The notes: generated from the letters alone by a model not told the origin. Positions 45,061 to 55,615 are shown, counted from the first letter of the stretch. The stretch is 64,000 bases of DNA from Chara braunii (GCA_003427395.1 BFEA01000559.1:338307-402306), one strand, 5' to 3'. Translations and numbers: made by a program.

Positions 45061-47069
45061 GCGGAGGACGATGAGCGGAAGGACGAGGTTGATGAACTGG
45101 AGGAAGAGATTGAGGAACTGGGAGGTTGAGATTGAGGGGCCTCCTGACAAGGAGGAAGGAGGAGCGAAACGACCAGGGGGAGGATGACCACTATGGAGGA
45201 TGAGGAGAAGCAGGAGGACGACAACCAACGGAGATGATGGGGAGGAGGAATGGGAGGATGCAGATGCGGACGACGACGATCGACAGGAGGAGGTTGACGA
45301 ATGAAATGAAGAGATTGGGGGGCCTTTGGACTAGGAGGCAGGAGGAGCGGAACGACTAGGGGGAGGATGACAACTATGGAGGATGAGGAGAAGCAGGAGG
45401 ATGACAAGTAGGAGGACGACAACCGACGGAAGGGAGGATCACGAGCAGGAGGACAACAACCAACGGAAGGGGCGGTGGGAGGAGTGGAATGAGGATGGGG
45501 AAGACAAGCACCAGGAGGAGCGGGGGGGAATGATGAGCAGGCGGAGGATGGCAAAGGGGATGAGGGGCAAGATGTGGAGCCGATAAGGAGGGGTAGGATG
45601 ATGAGCGGGAGGAGGTGGAGGAGGAGGACCGCGAGGAGGAGGAGAACAAGGAGCGATAGGAGGACGGTGATGACGACGAACGAAGTAGTGGCACGAGGGG
45701 CAGGACAACGAGCGGGAGGAGGGGTGGGAGCAAGGCGAGGTGGAGCAGGTGTGAGGGTAGGGAGCAAGGCGAGGTGGAGCAGGAGTGAGGGTAGGCAGAT
45801 GGGAACGATGGTGAGCGATAGGATGTGGTCGACAATTGACAGGAGGAGATTGGGGGGACTGGGGGCGTACAGGCAGGGGAAACAAAACTAGCAGGAGAGG
45901 ATGAGGACAAGCAGTGAGAGCAGGAGCTGGAGGAGGAGAACGACAACGCCGATGGGAGGAGTTGTGGGAGGAGAAGCGCGATGAGGATGGGGAGGACAAG
46001 CAGGAGGGAGCGGCGGGAGGACTAGTGGAATGAGAATGGGGACAATGAGCACCAGGAGGAGCATGGGGAAGAGTGGGGGGACGACGAGCAGGAGGAAAGT
46101 GAAGGGAAGGAGCGGAAGGGGGTGGAGCTGAAAAGGAGGGGTAGGATGTTGAATGGGAAGATGAGCTGGAGGAGCGGCAGGAGGAGGGGGAGAACGAGGA
46201 GCGGGAGGAGCTGGAGGGAGGACGATGACAACGAATGGGAGGAATGGCAGGAGTAGCAGCGTGATGAGGAGGGGGAGGTAGGCGGACGGGGGGAGGATGA
46301 CGAGAGGTAGGTGGAGCCGATAAGGAGGGTAAGGATGATGAGCGGGAAGATGAGCTGGAGGAGGAGGAGGACAAGGAGTGAGAGCAGGAGCTGGAGGCGG
46401 AGAACGACAATGACGATGGGAGGAGTTGTGCGATGAGGAGGGGGAGGATGACGACCTGGCAGAGGAACGGGAGGATTGTGTGAACAAACAGAATGGAATG
46501 AGGCAGATGGGGAGGACAATGAGTTGCAGGACAAGGTGGACGCATGGGAGGAGGAAATTTGGGTGTCGGGATGACGAGGCAGGAGGAGGGAAACGAGCAG
46601 GGGTAGGATAACTGATTTGATGGATGAGGAGCAGTAGGAGGATGATGAGCAGGAGGACAATAAACTGAGGGAGTGACGGAAGGAGTGGAATGAGGATGGG
46701 GTCGAGCACTAGGGCCACGAGCAGGAGGATGGCGAAGGGGAGGAGGGGCAGGAGGTGCAGCTGATCAGGAGGGGTAGGATGATGAGGGGGAGGAGGAGCT
46801 GGAGTACCTGGGGGTGGGTGAGGGAAGATGAGGAGCGGGAGGAGGGGCAGGACGAGAAGCGGGAGGAGCAGGAGGAGAGAAGGAGGAGTGGGATGACCGG
46901 GCTCCCACCCCAAGCCCACCTCCTGTCTTGCCCCTGCCGCTCCTATAGGATGACGAGTGGAAGAGAAACTGGAAGAGGAGGGCGAGGAGGATGACTAAAA
47001 AGAGCATGAGAAGAGGGAGGGAGAAAGGGAGGACACCGAGCAGGACAATTGGGTCAAGGAGGATGATGA

Positions 47070-47610
47070 GCAGGGTGTGGTGGTGGAGGAGAAGCCCGAG
47101 GAGGCGAAGGAGGATTAGGCAACGAAGGAGGAAGTGGGCAAGGAGGAGATGATGGCAGGGAGGAGGATGCCAGGGCGGAGCAGGGGGAGTAAAGGACAAT
47201 GGGCAAGATGAGGGGGTCAACGAGGAGGGGGAGGAGGATGTGGTGGCAACGGGGAAGCCCGAGGACCGAAAGGAGCAGGTAACGAACGGGGAGGAGAAGA
47301 TGGACGGGGAGGAGGACGTGAGGGCGGAGCAGGGTGTGCAGGAGGATGGGTGGGCGGTCGCATGGGAGGGGAAGGTGGTGGAAGAGGAGTTGGACAGGCC
47401 ATTTGTCCTTGCGGTGTAAGGGGAGAAGAAAATTGGACAGGAGAAGGGCAAGGAGGACAGCAAAGCAGGAGGGGCAGCAGGATGTCGTGGTGGTGGAGAA
47501 GCCTGAGAAGGGGAAGAAGGACCAGGTAACAAAGGAGGAGGAAGTGGGCAGGAAGGAGGTTGGCAGGGAGGACAACGCGAGGGGGGAGCAGGGGGTGGCA
47601 AGAAGAGGAT
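47070..47610 (+). repeat. Degenerate Glu/Lys-coding repeat at the end of the purine field
   Basis: Three related modules begin with GTGGTGG near 47077, 47239 and 47487 and continue with GAAGCC(C/T)GAG, then CAGGTAAC(A/G)AA or CAACGAA and GGAGGAAGTGGGCA. In one forward frame the last reads EKPEKGKKDQVTKEEEVGRK. It could be a decayed repeat-protein coding segment or simply part of the minisatellite field. Confidence 0.4.
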
Positions 47611-48030
47611 GGCGAGGACGGGCTGTTTGTGCTTGGGGTGTTTTTTTCTTTTGTTTTCGAGAGAGAGATGTCTCCATCTACTGCTCAGGAGACATGGCAG
47701 GAGATTGGGGGCAAGAAAAGGATGAACTATATATATATTCCCCATGGAAAATTAGTATATTATGAATCATTTCTTCTTTTATAGTCGAGTCCTTTATCTT
47801 CAATCTGTGACCAGAGAATTTTCTGTATAATCAGCGATACCAAAGCATTTCCTTTCACATCCACACACCAAAACCAGAGAGAGAAATCCGCAGGGTTACC
47901 AAATCAGGTCTCAGGGTATACAAATTTTGTGGTTAGCCCATACGAGTATTGATGGTGGCACTCTCCTGCTGGCTGGGTCGCATGTGCATCCTGGTTCTTC
48001 TGCTACTGTTCTTGCTTGTGCGCATAGCAG

Positions 48031-48183
48031 CACCCGAAGGGGTTGAAGAGGACGTGGACATCGATGATGGCGCGCCAACTGCCATCTTCTCTCCAGTTGT
48101 CATCGAGAAGGACGATGGCGGCTATGGAAGCAAATCCAGCAGCTCTAGCAGTTCAAGCGGGGATTCAGAATCATCCTCCAGCG
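48031..48183 (+). CDS. Host gene exon: GTE/BET-like acidic Ser-rich tail, part 1
   Basis: An internal exon bounded by a pyrimidine-rich tract ending in AG (48028 or 48031 are alternative starts) and a GTATGT donor at 48184. It encodes GVEEDVDIDDGAP, then SPVVIEKDD, then a Ser run with GDSESS. The order (acidic stretch, P-V-V-I-E-K-D, poly-Ser, then Ser/Asp/Glu repeats) resembles the C-terminal region of plant GTE/BET bromodomain proteins, which bind acetylated histones; the bromodomain itself is not in this window. The exon ends in phase 1 and joins in frame to the next exon. The family call rests on recalled pattern only. Confidence 0.55.
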
Positions 48184-48462
48184 GTATGTGCCTTTTCCAG
48201 CACCTCTAGCACTTTAGCGGAGAGTCAAAACCGTAGGGCATACTCTCACACTAGGGTACTCTTTCGTAGTGCACTTAATAATGTGATTGCCTTCTACTGT
48301 TTGGCGACTCTCTTCCTCCCTTCTTGCCCTCTGTTGTTCTGAACGGAGTGTGTACAGTTGACTATTGCAGATACTGAACAAGAAATTTACCCGTTCCCTG
48401 CCCTGCCTTACGCTATTCTGCCCGTCTAAATGTCTCACTTATCATGTTTGTACATCTTGCAG

Positions 48463-48557
48463 ATTCTGAATCGGGATCGTCATCTGGAAGTGACTCTGAA
48501 CCTGAGGAGCCAGTGAACCCTCCCGGCGCTGATGCCAGTTTCAAGATATCTGGAGCT
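48463..48557 (+). CDS. Host gene exon: GTE/BET-like acidic Ser-rich tail, part 2
   Basis: Preceded by TTGTACATCTTGCAG and followed by the donor GTAAGT at 48558. Joined in frame to the previous exon, it reads DSESGSSSGSDSEPEEP and ends FKISGA in phase 0. The seamless continuation of the Ser/Asp/Glu pattern across a 279-bp intron is the best evidence that this is a real gene. Confidence 0.65.
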
Positions 48558-48562
48558 GTAAG

Positions 48563-49166
48563 TTTTTCCTGCAGTGTTGTTTGCTCTGGGTGACGATCTC
48601 TTCTTTCCCTCGTCCATCCAACCAAGTTGTCCAGCCTTTATGTGTCGCTGGTTGTGAATGATGTCCTGCAAGGTTGCATTACCCCATGTAATCAGGAGGG
48701 TAAAACTCTGGCCTTCAGGACATATGTCAAGAATTGGGACAACAAAGAGATGATCAGCATGCCGCCTATGCAAGGATGCCACACGAAACTTGTGAAGAGG
48801 TCCAAAAGGGTAAAACCTATTGTGGGATGACTGCGTTGCTGATGGTTGGCAAGTATTTGGACCTTCATGTGATGCAATACAGACCTGGGGTTTGCGTGAG
48901 GGTGATTGAGATTTGGTCTTCCGTTTTGGGGGGAGGAGCTGGATGGACTTCATTGTTTCATGCTGCTTCCTGTCGTTTGTGTCAGAAATTGGGCCTTTGC
49001 ATATGCTTCTGAAGCTAGTCCAGTTCTTGCAGGGTTACAGGACTCCCTTTCTTGCTTCTGCAGATTAACTCTCATCCTGGTTTTGCTCTTCTGTTACGGG
49101 GCTCCTCATTCACTTCTGCAGACTGGCATTAATTTAAGAGTGTATATGGATAACGTTCAATAAATG
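48563..49166 (+). repeat. Intronic tandem duplication, copy 1 (left part)
   Basis: From TTCCTGCAGTGTTGTTTGCT onward it matches 55791-56427. Copy 1 is cut at 49166 by element H and resumes after it at 55616-55790 (AATGTATAC...GATAAGG). Landmarks are GGACATATGT.AAGAATTGGG and GATCAGCATGCCGCCTATGC. Confidence 0.9.
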
Positions 49167-50120
49167 TGCAATCAGACTTGCTTTCATTCACACTTTTCAT
49201 GCATGTAAACAGTAGCGCAGGAAACTGGCGACATGCGCCCACTCAAAACTCAGAGATATGGCATCCAGATACGAGTTCACTCTCAATTGGCTATGGCGAC
49301 TCAGCGCCCAAACAACTCACTGTTCACATACACCGGATCACCCTGGATATCCCACACGCGACTCTCTGAACACTCACACATACACACACACACTTCACAC
49401 TGCTCTAGCTATGGCGGCTATGGCCGCAACTACCCTATTGCTATGCTACGCTCCTTCTCTTTCGCCCTCTTCAGCTCTGGGTTCACTGCAGATCTCCTTG
49501 CACAAGTCGCTGTGGCAGCGCTTCCGCATGGCTCACGCAGGAATGAATGAATGGCTGGGCGCTGCCTCTTGATTTATACTTCTGAAACTCGTTGGTCTGC
49601 CCTTTGCCACCGGCCCATCGTGCTCACAGTCCCTTGTGGTACTTGCTGGACCGGACTGGGACTGACTGGACCTTACCGCTGACNTCGTTGGTCTGCCCTT
49701 TGCCACCGGCCCATCGTGCTCACAGTCCCTTGTGGTACTTGCTGGACCGGACTGGGACTGACTGGACCTTACCGCTGACTGAGTGGGGACTCACTGCTTA
49801 GCTACAGAGCTCGCACTGCAATTACACTGCAGTTTAGTCCACCACTTGACTCACCACTTGCCCACTTGCCCACTTGCCGACCTTCTAGAAGGACTACAGC
49901 TAAGACTTCTGGAACTCGCTAAGACTTCTATTCTACAGGTCTACAGATCGAACCCCTGCTACCTATGGACCTATGACAGCCTACCAACTGCTTACGAATA
50001 CACAGGTCACAGGTTCAACTCTCGGGGTCTACACAAGTACTGTACACAGGTAGGGCAAGGTCTAGGGATTGAACCCTGGGATATGCATCTGCTACTGCAA
50101 AGAAGTGAAAACCGTTTCAC
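49167..50120 (-). repeat. 3' LTR of element H
   Basis: 954 bp, TGCAATCAG to ACCGTTTCA on the + strand. It contains an N at 49684 and, next to it, an apparent duplicate of about 98 bp (TCGTTGGTCTGCCC...) absent from the other LTR and from the solo LTR. That duplicate is probably an assembly artefact. Confidence 0.95.
49571..49578 (-). promoter_or_regulatory. TATA box in the 3' LTR of element H
   Basis: The - strand reads TATAAATC, ahead of GAGGCAGCGCC. The same box is in the solo LTR near 42760. In the 5' LTR the aligned bases read GATTTACTC on the + strand, so the box is lost there. Confidence 0.5.
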
Positions 50121-50157
50121 TCCCGCCGTCCTAAATCCGAGGTCCTCTGAGAATATT

Positions 50158-51414
50158 TCAGTGCAAGGCAGGACCTTTATCCTTCTTGTCACTCTCATAG
50201 GCTCTGACTATGTCGGGAGCTGTTTCTAAAAGTTCTGTTCTAGTAAACCAGCGGTCGTCTTCCGGTTCCTGATAAGCAAACCGGACCTTATGCTGTTCCT
50301 GTGGACGGCCTCTACCTCCTGTTCTAAAGATATCTTCATCTACAATGCCGTCAATGTCATAGCTTCCATCCATATCCTGTGGGATCATGGATCTTCTTGA
50401 AGGGAACTGTTGACTTGTGACACACGGCAACAACTTTGAAGCATGGAACACAGGGTATGTGTGGAGTTGTGCTGGGATCTCTATAGTGTAGGACGGTCCA
50501 TCCTCTCCGCCCTTGACTTCTAAAACCGGCCACAGTCCTTTGTATGCAGGTAGCAACTTCCGCGAGATGTGCTCCTCAGGTGCAAGCTCTTTAGACTTGA
50601 CCCAGACTAAGTCGCCTACTTGAAACTGCGAGGGGTGACGGTGTTTATTGGCCTGTTCTTTCATTCTGTGCTGGGCCTTCCTGAGGTTCTCAACAACCGT
50701 AGCTAGTTCCTTCTCGTGCTGTATCGCGAACTCCCGGGTTCCGGGCGGTAGCCTGTGAATCTGATCCCGGTTCAGTCCTTCGAACGGTCTGNGTGGTCTA
50801 AAGGACTTGTGCAGCTCATTGGGAGTGCGAAAGGTGGAGAGATGCACGCTGTTATTGTATGCACTAGCTACCTTAGGCAACATCTCGTCCCAATTGATTT
50901 GGTCAGGTCTAATGTACATGCGCATAACTTGCTGTAGGATCTTGTTCATATGTTCTGTCTGACCGTTGGTCTCTGGATGACGGCCAGATGACATTAATAA
51001 CTTTGACCCGTAAACTCTCATCATATGTTCTGTCTGACCCTTGGTCTCTGGATGATGGCCAGATGACATTAATAACTTTGACCCGTAAACTCTCAGGAGT
51101 TCTTGCCAGTTCTGGCTGGTGAAACGACTATCTCTATCGCTAACTATGGATAATGGGACTCCGTTCTCATTAACCCAATGATAAAAAAACTTCTGAATAA
51201 CTAATTCTGTGCGTGCCTTTGCAGGCAAAGGAACAAAAACGGCGTACTTACTAAATTGGTCAACTATGACCATGACTTGGTTCTTGCCATGCCTACTCTT
51301 GACTTGAGTATCCATGAAGTCTATGGACAGTGAGTCTCCAGGCTGATCAGGAATAGGCAGAGGTCTGAGAAGACCTAGAGGTGCGCACGTAGTAGTCTTA
51401 TCCCACTGTGTCAT
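50158..51414 (-). pseudogene. Integrase core and C-terminal region of element H
   Basis: 418 codons stay open (one unknown residue from an N at 50792). The integrase core has SIDFMDT, SDRDSRF and a Glu in PET.GQTEHM, the catalytic D,D,E set used for strand transfer. A 75-bp in-frame duplication (50947-51096) doubles the block with the Glu. The C-terminal part includes DLVWVKSKELAPEEHISRKL and ends GRGRPQEQHKVRFAYQ, a degenerate chromodomain-like tail as in element B. Upstream, the zinc-binding HHCC domain is deleted between GECHD and the NKTTT segment. Confidence 0.85.
50947..51096 (-). repeat. 75-bp in-frame duplication in integrase
   Basis: Two copies begin CATATGTTCTGTCTGACC at 50947 and 51022 (+ strand) and differ at about three positions. 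On the - strand each encodes RVYGSKLLMSSG.HPET.GQ and the catalytic Glu. Confidence 0.95.
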
Positions 51415-51691
51415 GGCATTCCCCTAGGATCAGACTGCGGATTTCCGCACTGTTGGGAATGCATAGGCGGTCGAAAACATCCGTCTTCGCAAACAACAAT
51501 CCTTATGTAGTGCGGTAGTGTGGCTCGGTCTCTGGGGCCTCTCTAACTTTCTTTAGGAGGTCACTGTAGATAGGGTCCTGCGCATATGCTTGCCTCACTT
51601 TCTCTTGCAGGTCTCTCCCTATATCCAGATAGTGTACTATAGCTCCAAAGTAGTCTGATCTTCTACTCAGAGCATCCGCAACTACGTTATA

Positions 51692-52970
51692 TTAGCCTTT
51701 GACAGGCTTAAGCTCAAAGTCATATTGGTCTATTTCAACAGCCCACCTAGTTAATTTAGGTGTCATCTTGGCCTGAGTCCTTAAGCAACGAAGCGTCTCA
51801 TGGTCAGAATACACTTTGAAGTGCCTCCCAAGCAGGTAATGCTTCCAATGCTTTAAGGCCTGCCTGAGAGCGTAGAGTTCTCTTTCATATGTCGAGGTGG
51901 CTACTTTCTCTGAAGGGATCCTTGCTGACATGAACTCTACGGGTCTACAGGCATTGCCGTCATCTTGCTGCAACACGGCGCCTATACCATACTGACTTGT
52001 GTCCGTGGTGACGACAAATGGCAAATACGGATCAGCTACTTTGAGGACAGGGTACTCTATCAATGCGCGCTTCAACTTCTTCAGCGCGGACGTACAGTCT
52101 TTGTCCCATTGCCAGATTGCCTCTTTCTTAAGCAACCTGCGCAAGGGAGCGGCGATAGTAGAAAAGTTCCTCACGAACTTTCTATAGTAGTTAGCTAGGC
52201 CTAGGAACGACCACAACTCTGTCAATGTGAGGGGCGTTGGCCAGTTTCTAATTGCCGCTATCTTGGTGTCCTCAGGCTTGATACCATCTCCGTCTAATAC
52301 GTGGCCCAAGTACAAGACTTGGGTCTTGGCCCACTCATACTTTTTCACGTTGATCTTGAAGTTGGACTCTCTCAACTTCTCCAAGACCTGCCTCAGATGA
52401 CCCTGCCTCGTTCATACATCGCTGAAACGTCGCTAGCGCGTTAGTCAGTCTAAAGGGCATTACTATAAGTGCCCATATCTAGTCCGGAACGCAGGCTTGT
52501 ACTGGTCATCAGGATGGACTACTATCTGATGATAATCGGACTTTAGATGTATCTTAGAAAAATACTTGCAACCCTGCACCCGATCCAGAAGATCGTCTAT
52601 CTTGGGCAGTGGCTCAACATTCTTCACAATAATCGCATTCAAACCGCTGTAGTCTACACACATTTTCAGCTCTCCTTCCTTTTTGGGGACAAACAAAACT
52701 GGTGCTCCAAAAGCAGATGAACTGGGCCTGATTCTCTAGGAGCTCGTCCAACTGCTTGCGTAGCTCCTCTAACTCCCTCGGAGCCATCTTGTAGACTGCT
52801 CCCATAGGAGTCCTACGGCCAGGCTCTATCTCTATCCTGTGCTGGATGGGTCGCGACACTACTCTTGTCGGCGACTTAGTCAAATCTTTGAACTCCTCCA
52901 GCAGCTTGGCAATGGTTGGATCTCTGGAAGTCACCTCTTCCTTAGCCTCAGTGACAGGTCTAACATACAC
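51692..52970 (-). pseudogene. RT and RNase H of element H (active site deleted)
   Basis: RT begins about 52970-52614 with MAPRELEELRKQLDELLE and MCVDYSGLNAIIVKN; the FRTRYGH segment ends near 52463. At 52407-52411 the sequence passes from TFQRCMNE straight to GHLRQVLEKLRESNF, so the VVYLDD segment is gone and the frame shifts. RNase H (52384-51692) is open and carries VVTTDTSQYGIGAVLQQ, RELYALRQALKHW and YSDHETLRCL. The ALSRR-type linker follows at about 51670 after a stop. Confidence 0.85.
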
Positions 52971-53132
52971 TACAAAAACCTGCTCCTCTAAGTTCTCCTT
53001 TTTTCAGTAGTCGCGCGAACACGGGAGCACTGAGACAGCAATGTGCCAAGGTGTTATCTACACCTGACACATGAAACAGGCGGGCAGTCTTAACCTCACC
53101 TGACGGACTAGGGAGCCTACACTCTTGCTCTC

Positions 53133-53760
53133 TCAGATGGAGTGTGGCCCCTGCTGCCTCTCCCCAATCCATTCCTGTACGAGGAGAGTTAGGGAATGGA
53201 GAACTTTCTCCACCTTTCCATCTTTCTCTAGGCGGAAGTACGCCTGGACTCCCTCTATGTAGTCTTGAACACGCATTGTGCCGTTGTCTGCAAGGATACT
53301 GACTATAGGGTCTGCTAACTTTCGGACTTTCAATCCTAGCCTCAGCTTCTTCAGCGCTCTACGGCTAATATAACTACGGGTCGCCCCTGAGTCTATAAGG
53401 GCCCCTACTCTGCTTCTATATACTTCTACATCTACCGAGATCAGTTGTCCCTTGCTCTCCTTCTTCATTTTGGCCCAGGCTGGCATCCTCTTTGCTTTCA
53501 ATACACTTTCTCTCTTTTTCCTCTTCTGCTGCTGCTTCCTCTTCGGCAGCCTTTCTCCTCTCTTCCTCCTCCTGCTGAACTCTCTTCATCTCCTCCTCCA
53601 AGTTCTTCATCTTCGCCGCCTGCTCCTCTGCCATAGTCTTTAACTTCGCCTGTTTCTGGAGCTCTTTCCTCTCTTTGATTTCTCTCACTAAGGCGGCCAT
53701 CTTCTCTTGCTGTTCCTGGGTATAGGGGCTAGTGCTCTTCCCACTCCAGGTGTCCACCAT
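53133..53760 (-). pseudogene. gag remnant and protease of element H
   Basis: The gag start (53760) begins MVDTWSGKSTSPY and forms a long Glu/Lys coiled coil (EEEMKRVQQEEEERRKAAEE). An overlapping frame (53501-53133) is the aspartic protease with intact D-S-G in ALIDSGATRSYISRRALKK. Compared with element C, the whole Gag core and zinc knuckle between the two are missing. The two frames overlap by about 85 bp. Confidence 0.8.
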
Positions 53761-53943
53761 TGCGATATGTGCACAACCGGGTTAACGGTTCCAAACCTCA
53801 CCACGTAGTCTCTAACCCCTGACTGACAGACCTACTGACTCGTTCTAAGGACTTACAGAATCCTGACAGGGATCCTGCCAGCTAGGGTCTCTAGCCTAGA
53901 CCTATACTATGGCTGTCACTACTAGACCTGTTGCTGATCAGGA

Positions 53944-53998
53944 GGCATTTAAGGAGATCCCCCGTAACTCCTCAGGAATTATTTAACGTCGCAGACAG
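53944..53998 (-). promoter_or_regulatory. Conserved leader block (copy in element H)
   Basis: The - strand reads TGTCTGCGACGTTAAATAAT, then TCCTGAGGAG, a G-run and TCTCCTTAAA. Equivalent to the blocks in C, D and E, and about 750 bp downstream of the PBS, as in C. Confidence 0.55.
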
Positions 53999-54540
53999 GA
54001 CGACGCGATAAGCAGGTCTCTCAACACTTAAACGGCCTGCTGTGTAGCCCACAGCTCGGATTTTGGGCCTATTGTGCCACACCGAGCAGCCCGCCGGTCA
54101 GTACCGGTCTTTGGGAGGGTTTGTGTCCTCCGGGACAGTCGAGTCGTCGGACACAATCTTTAGCCCTACTCAGCCCGTGTGGGTTTGGTCAACAAGGCCC
54201 TATCCTTCATCCACAGAGTAGAGACTCAATGCAGAAAGAAGAGACAGACAGACTGGACTCAGCAAGTACCACAGGGTGTGTGCACATCCGTAGGGCGAGG
54301 GATAGGCTGAAGGCTTGGCGAGATTTTACCGGCTCCAGCTTGGTCAAAGTCTCGGTCAACGCCGTTCAACGCTGCGGTCAACCCACTGTCAACCCCCGGT
54401 GAACTCCGGTCAAAGCTGGTCAACACCTCCATTCAACTCCCCCGGTCAACCTTCGGTCAGCTATGGCTGCCGGCTTCTCTCTCCCTCACCAACCTTCTTC
54501 TTCCCTTCACCTTCCTCGCCTTCTTTCACCCTGCTGTCTT

Positions 54541-54607
54541 TTTTTTTTCTTTTTTTTTTTTTTTTTGTTCGCCTCTCCTTCCTCTCTCTCTCTCTCTCGG
54601 TCTTCTT
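54541..54607. repeat. T-run and CT-rich microsatellite in the leader of H
   Basis: Interrupted poly-T followed by (TC)n. It corresponds in position to the (GA)n tract in the leader of element C, read on the opposite strand. Confidence 0.8.
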
Positions 54608-54747
54608 CTTCGTCGTGGTCTACTCTGCAGGTGCGTGGCGGCTTCTCCAACCTCCAGGTCCGCTATGGCGGACTACTGCTCTCGGCGGCCACCTCTGCCA
54701 TGGCGCATCAGGCCCTGCGCACGACGGCGCGCATGGAACAGCGGGTA

Positions 54748-54760
54748 GCTCTGATACCAA
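54748..54760 (-). other. Primer-binding site of element H
   Basis: The - strand reads TTGGTATCAGAGC immediately after the LTR end, an exact Met-tRNA-type PBS. Confidence 0.95.
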
Positions 54761-55615
54761 TGCAATCAGACTTGCTTTCATTCACACTTTTCATGCATGT
54801 AACAGTAGCGCAGCAAACTGGCAACATGCGCCCACTCAAAACTCAGAGACATGGCATCCAGATAGGAGTTCACTCTCAATTGGCTATGGCGACTCAGCGC
54901 CCAAACAACTCACTGTTCACGTACACGGGATCACCCTGGATATCCCACACGCGACTCTCTGAATACTCACACATACACACACACATTTCACACTGCTCTA
55001 GCTATGGCGGCTATGGCCGCAACTACCCTATCGCTATGCTACGCTCCTTCTCTCTCGCCCTCTTCAGCTCCAGGCTCACTGCAGACCTCCTTGCACAAGT
55101 CGCTGTGGCAGCGCTTCCGCATGGCTCACACAGGGATGAATGAATGGCTGGGCGCTGCCTCTTGATTTACTCTTCTGAAAGTCGTTGGTCTGCCCTTTGC
55201 CACCGGCCCATCGTGCTCACAGTCCCTTGTGGTACTTGCTGGACCGGACTGGGACTGACTGGACCTTACCGCTGACTGAATGGGACTCACTGCTTAGCTA
55301 CCGAGCTCGTACTGCAATTGCACTGCAGTTTAGTCCACCACTTGACTCACCACTTGCCCACTTGCCCACTTGCTGACCTTCTAGAAGGACTACAGCTAAG
55401 ACTTCTGGAACTCGCTAAGACTTCTATTCCACAGGTCTACAGATCGAACCCCTGCTACCTACGGACCTATGACAGCCTACCAACTGCTTACTAATACACA
55501 GGTCACAGGTTCAACTCTCGGGGTCTACACAGGTGCTGTACACAGGTAGGACAAGGTCTAGGGATCGAACCCTGGGATCTGCACCTGCTACTCCAAAGAG
55601 GCGAAAACCGTTTCA
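54761..55615 (-). repeat. 5' LTR of element H
   Basis: 855 bp, aligned with 49167-50120 at high identity. Contains several words resembling a tRNA B box (GATCGAACCC) near its end. The TATA word seen in the other copies is altered. Confidence 0.95.

Larger units (their letters stand above)
44471..47640. repeat. 3.2-kb purine-rich repeat field
   Basis: The + strand is dominated by GGAGGA, GAGGAG, GGGAGGAG and AGGAGGATGA words for over 3 kb. Stop codons are rare on the complementary strand, which creates long Ser/Pro/Leu-rich open frames without any domain. Higher-order structure is visible: a 33-bp minisatellite (44690-45060), a block of about 90 bp repeated at 45139 and 45319, and a longer module around GGAGGGGTAGGATG recurring at about 45590, 46135 and 46770. 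I see no gene. Confidence 0.85.
49167..55615 (-). mobile_element. Element H: structurally complete Ty3/Gypsy element, inactive
   Basis: 6.45 kb with LTRs at both ends (49167-50120, 54761-55615), an exact PBS, the conserved leader block, a short gag remnant, PR, RT, RNase H and integrase on the - strand. Flanks are AATG on both sides (49163-49166, 55616-55619). The neighbouring uninterrupted copy of the intron repeat (near 56427) shows the empty site, confirming the borders. It lacks the Gag core, the RT active site and most of the integrase zinc-binding domain. Family mate of C and of the solo LTR at 42347. Confidence 0.95.

Noticed and set aside
44317-47745. Very long Ser/Pro/Leu-rich open frames on the - strand (up to 438 codons)
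   Set aside because: They follow from purine-rich sequence lacking stop codons, overlap each other in several frames and show no domain or start context.
47334-47765. 143-codon frame ending after the purine field as a real exon
   Set aside because: The Glu/Lys part is repeat-derived and the tail has no splice-site or similarity support; kept only as a repeat observation.
50040-50100. tRNA gene suggested by GATTGAACCCTGGGAT
   Set aside because: No cloverleaf, A box or acceptor stem could be built; the word is part of the LTR and recurs in all its copies.
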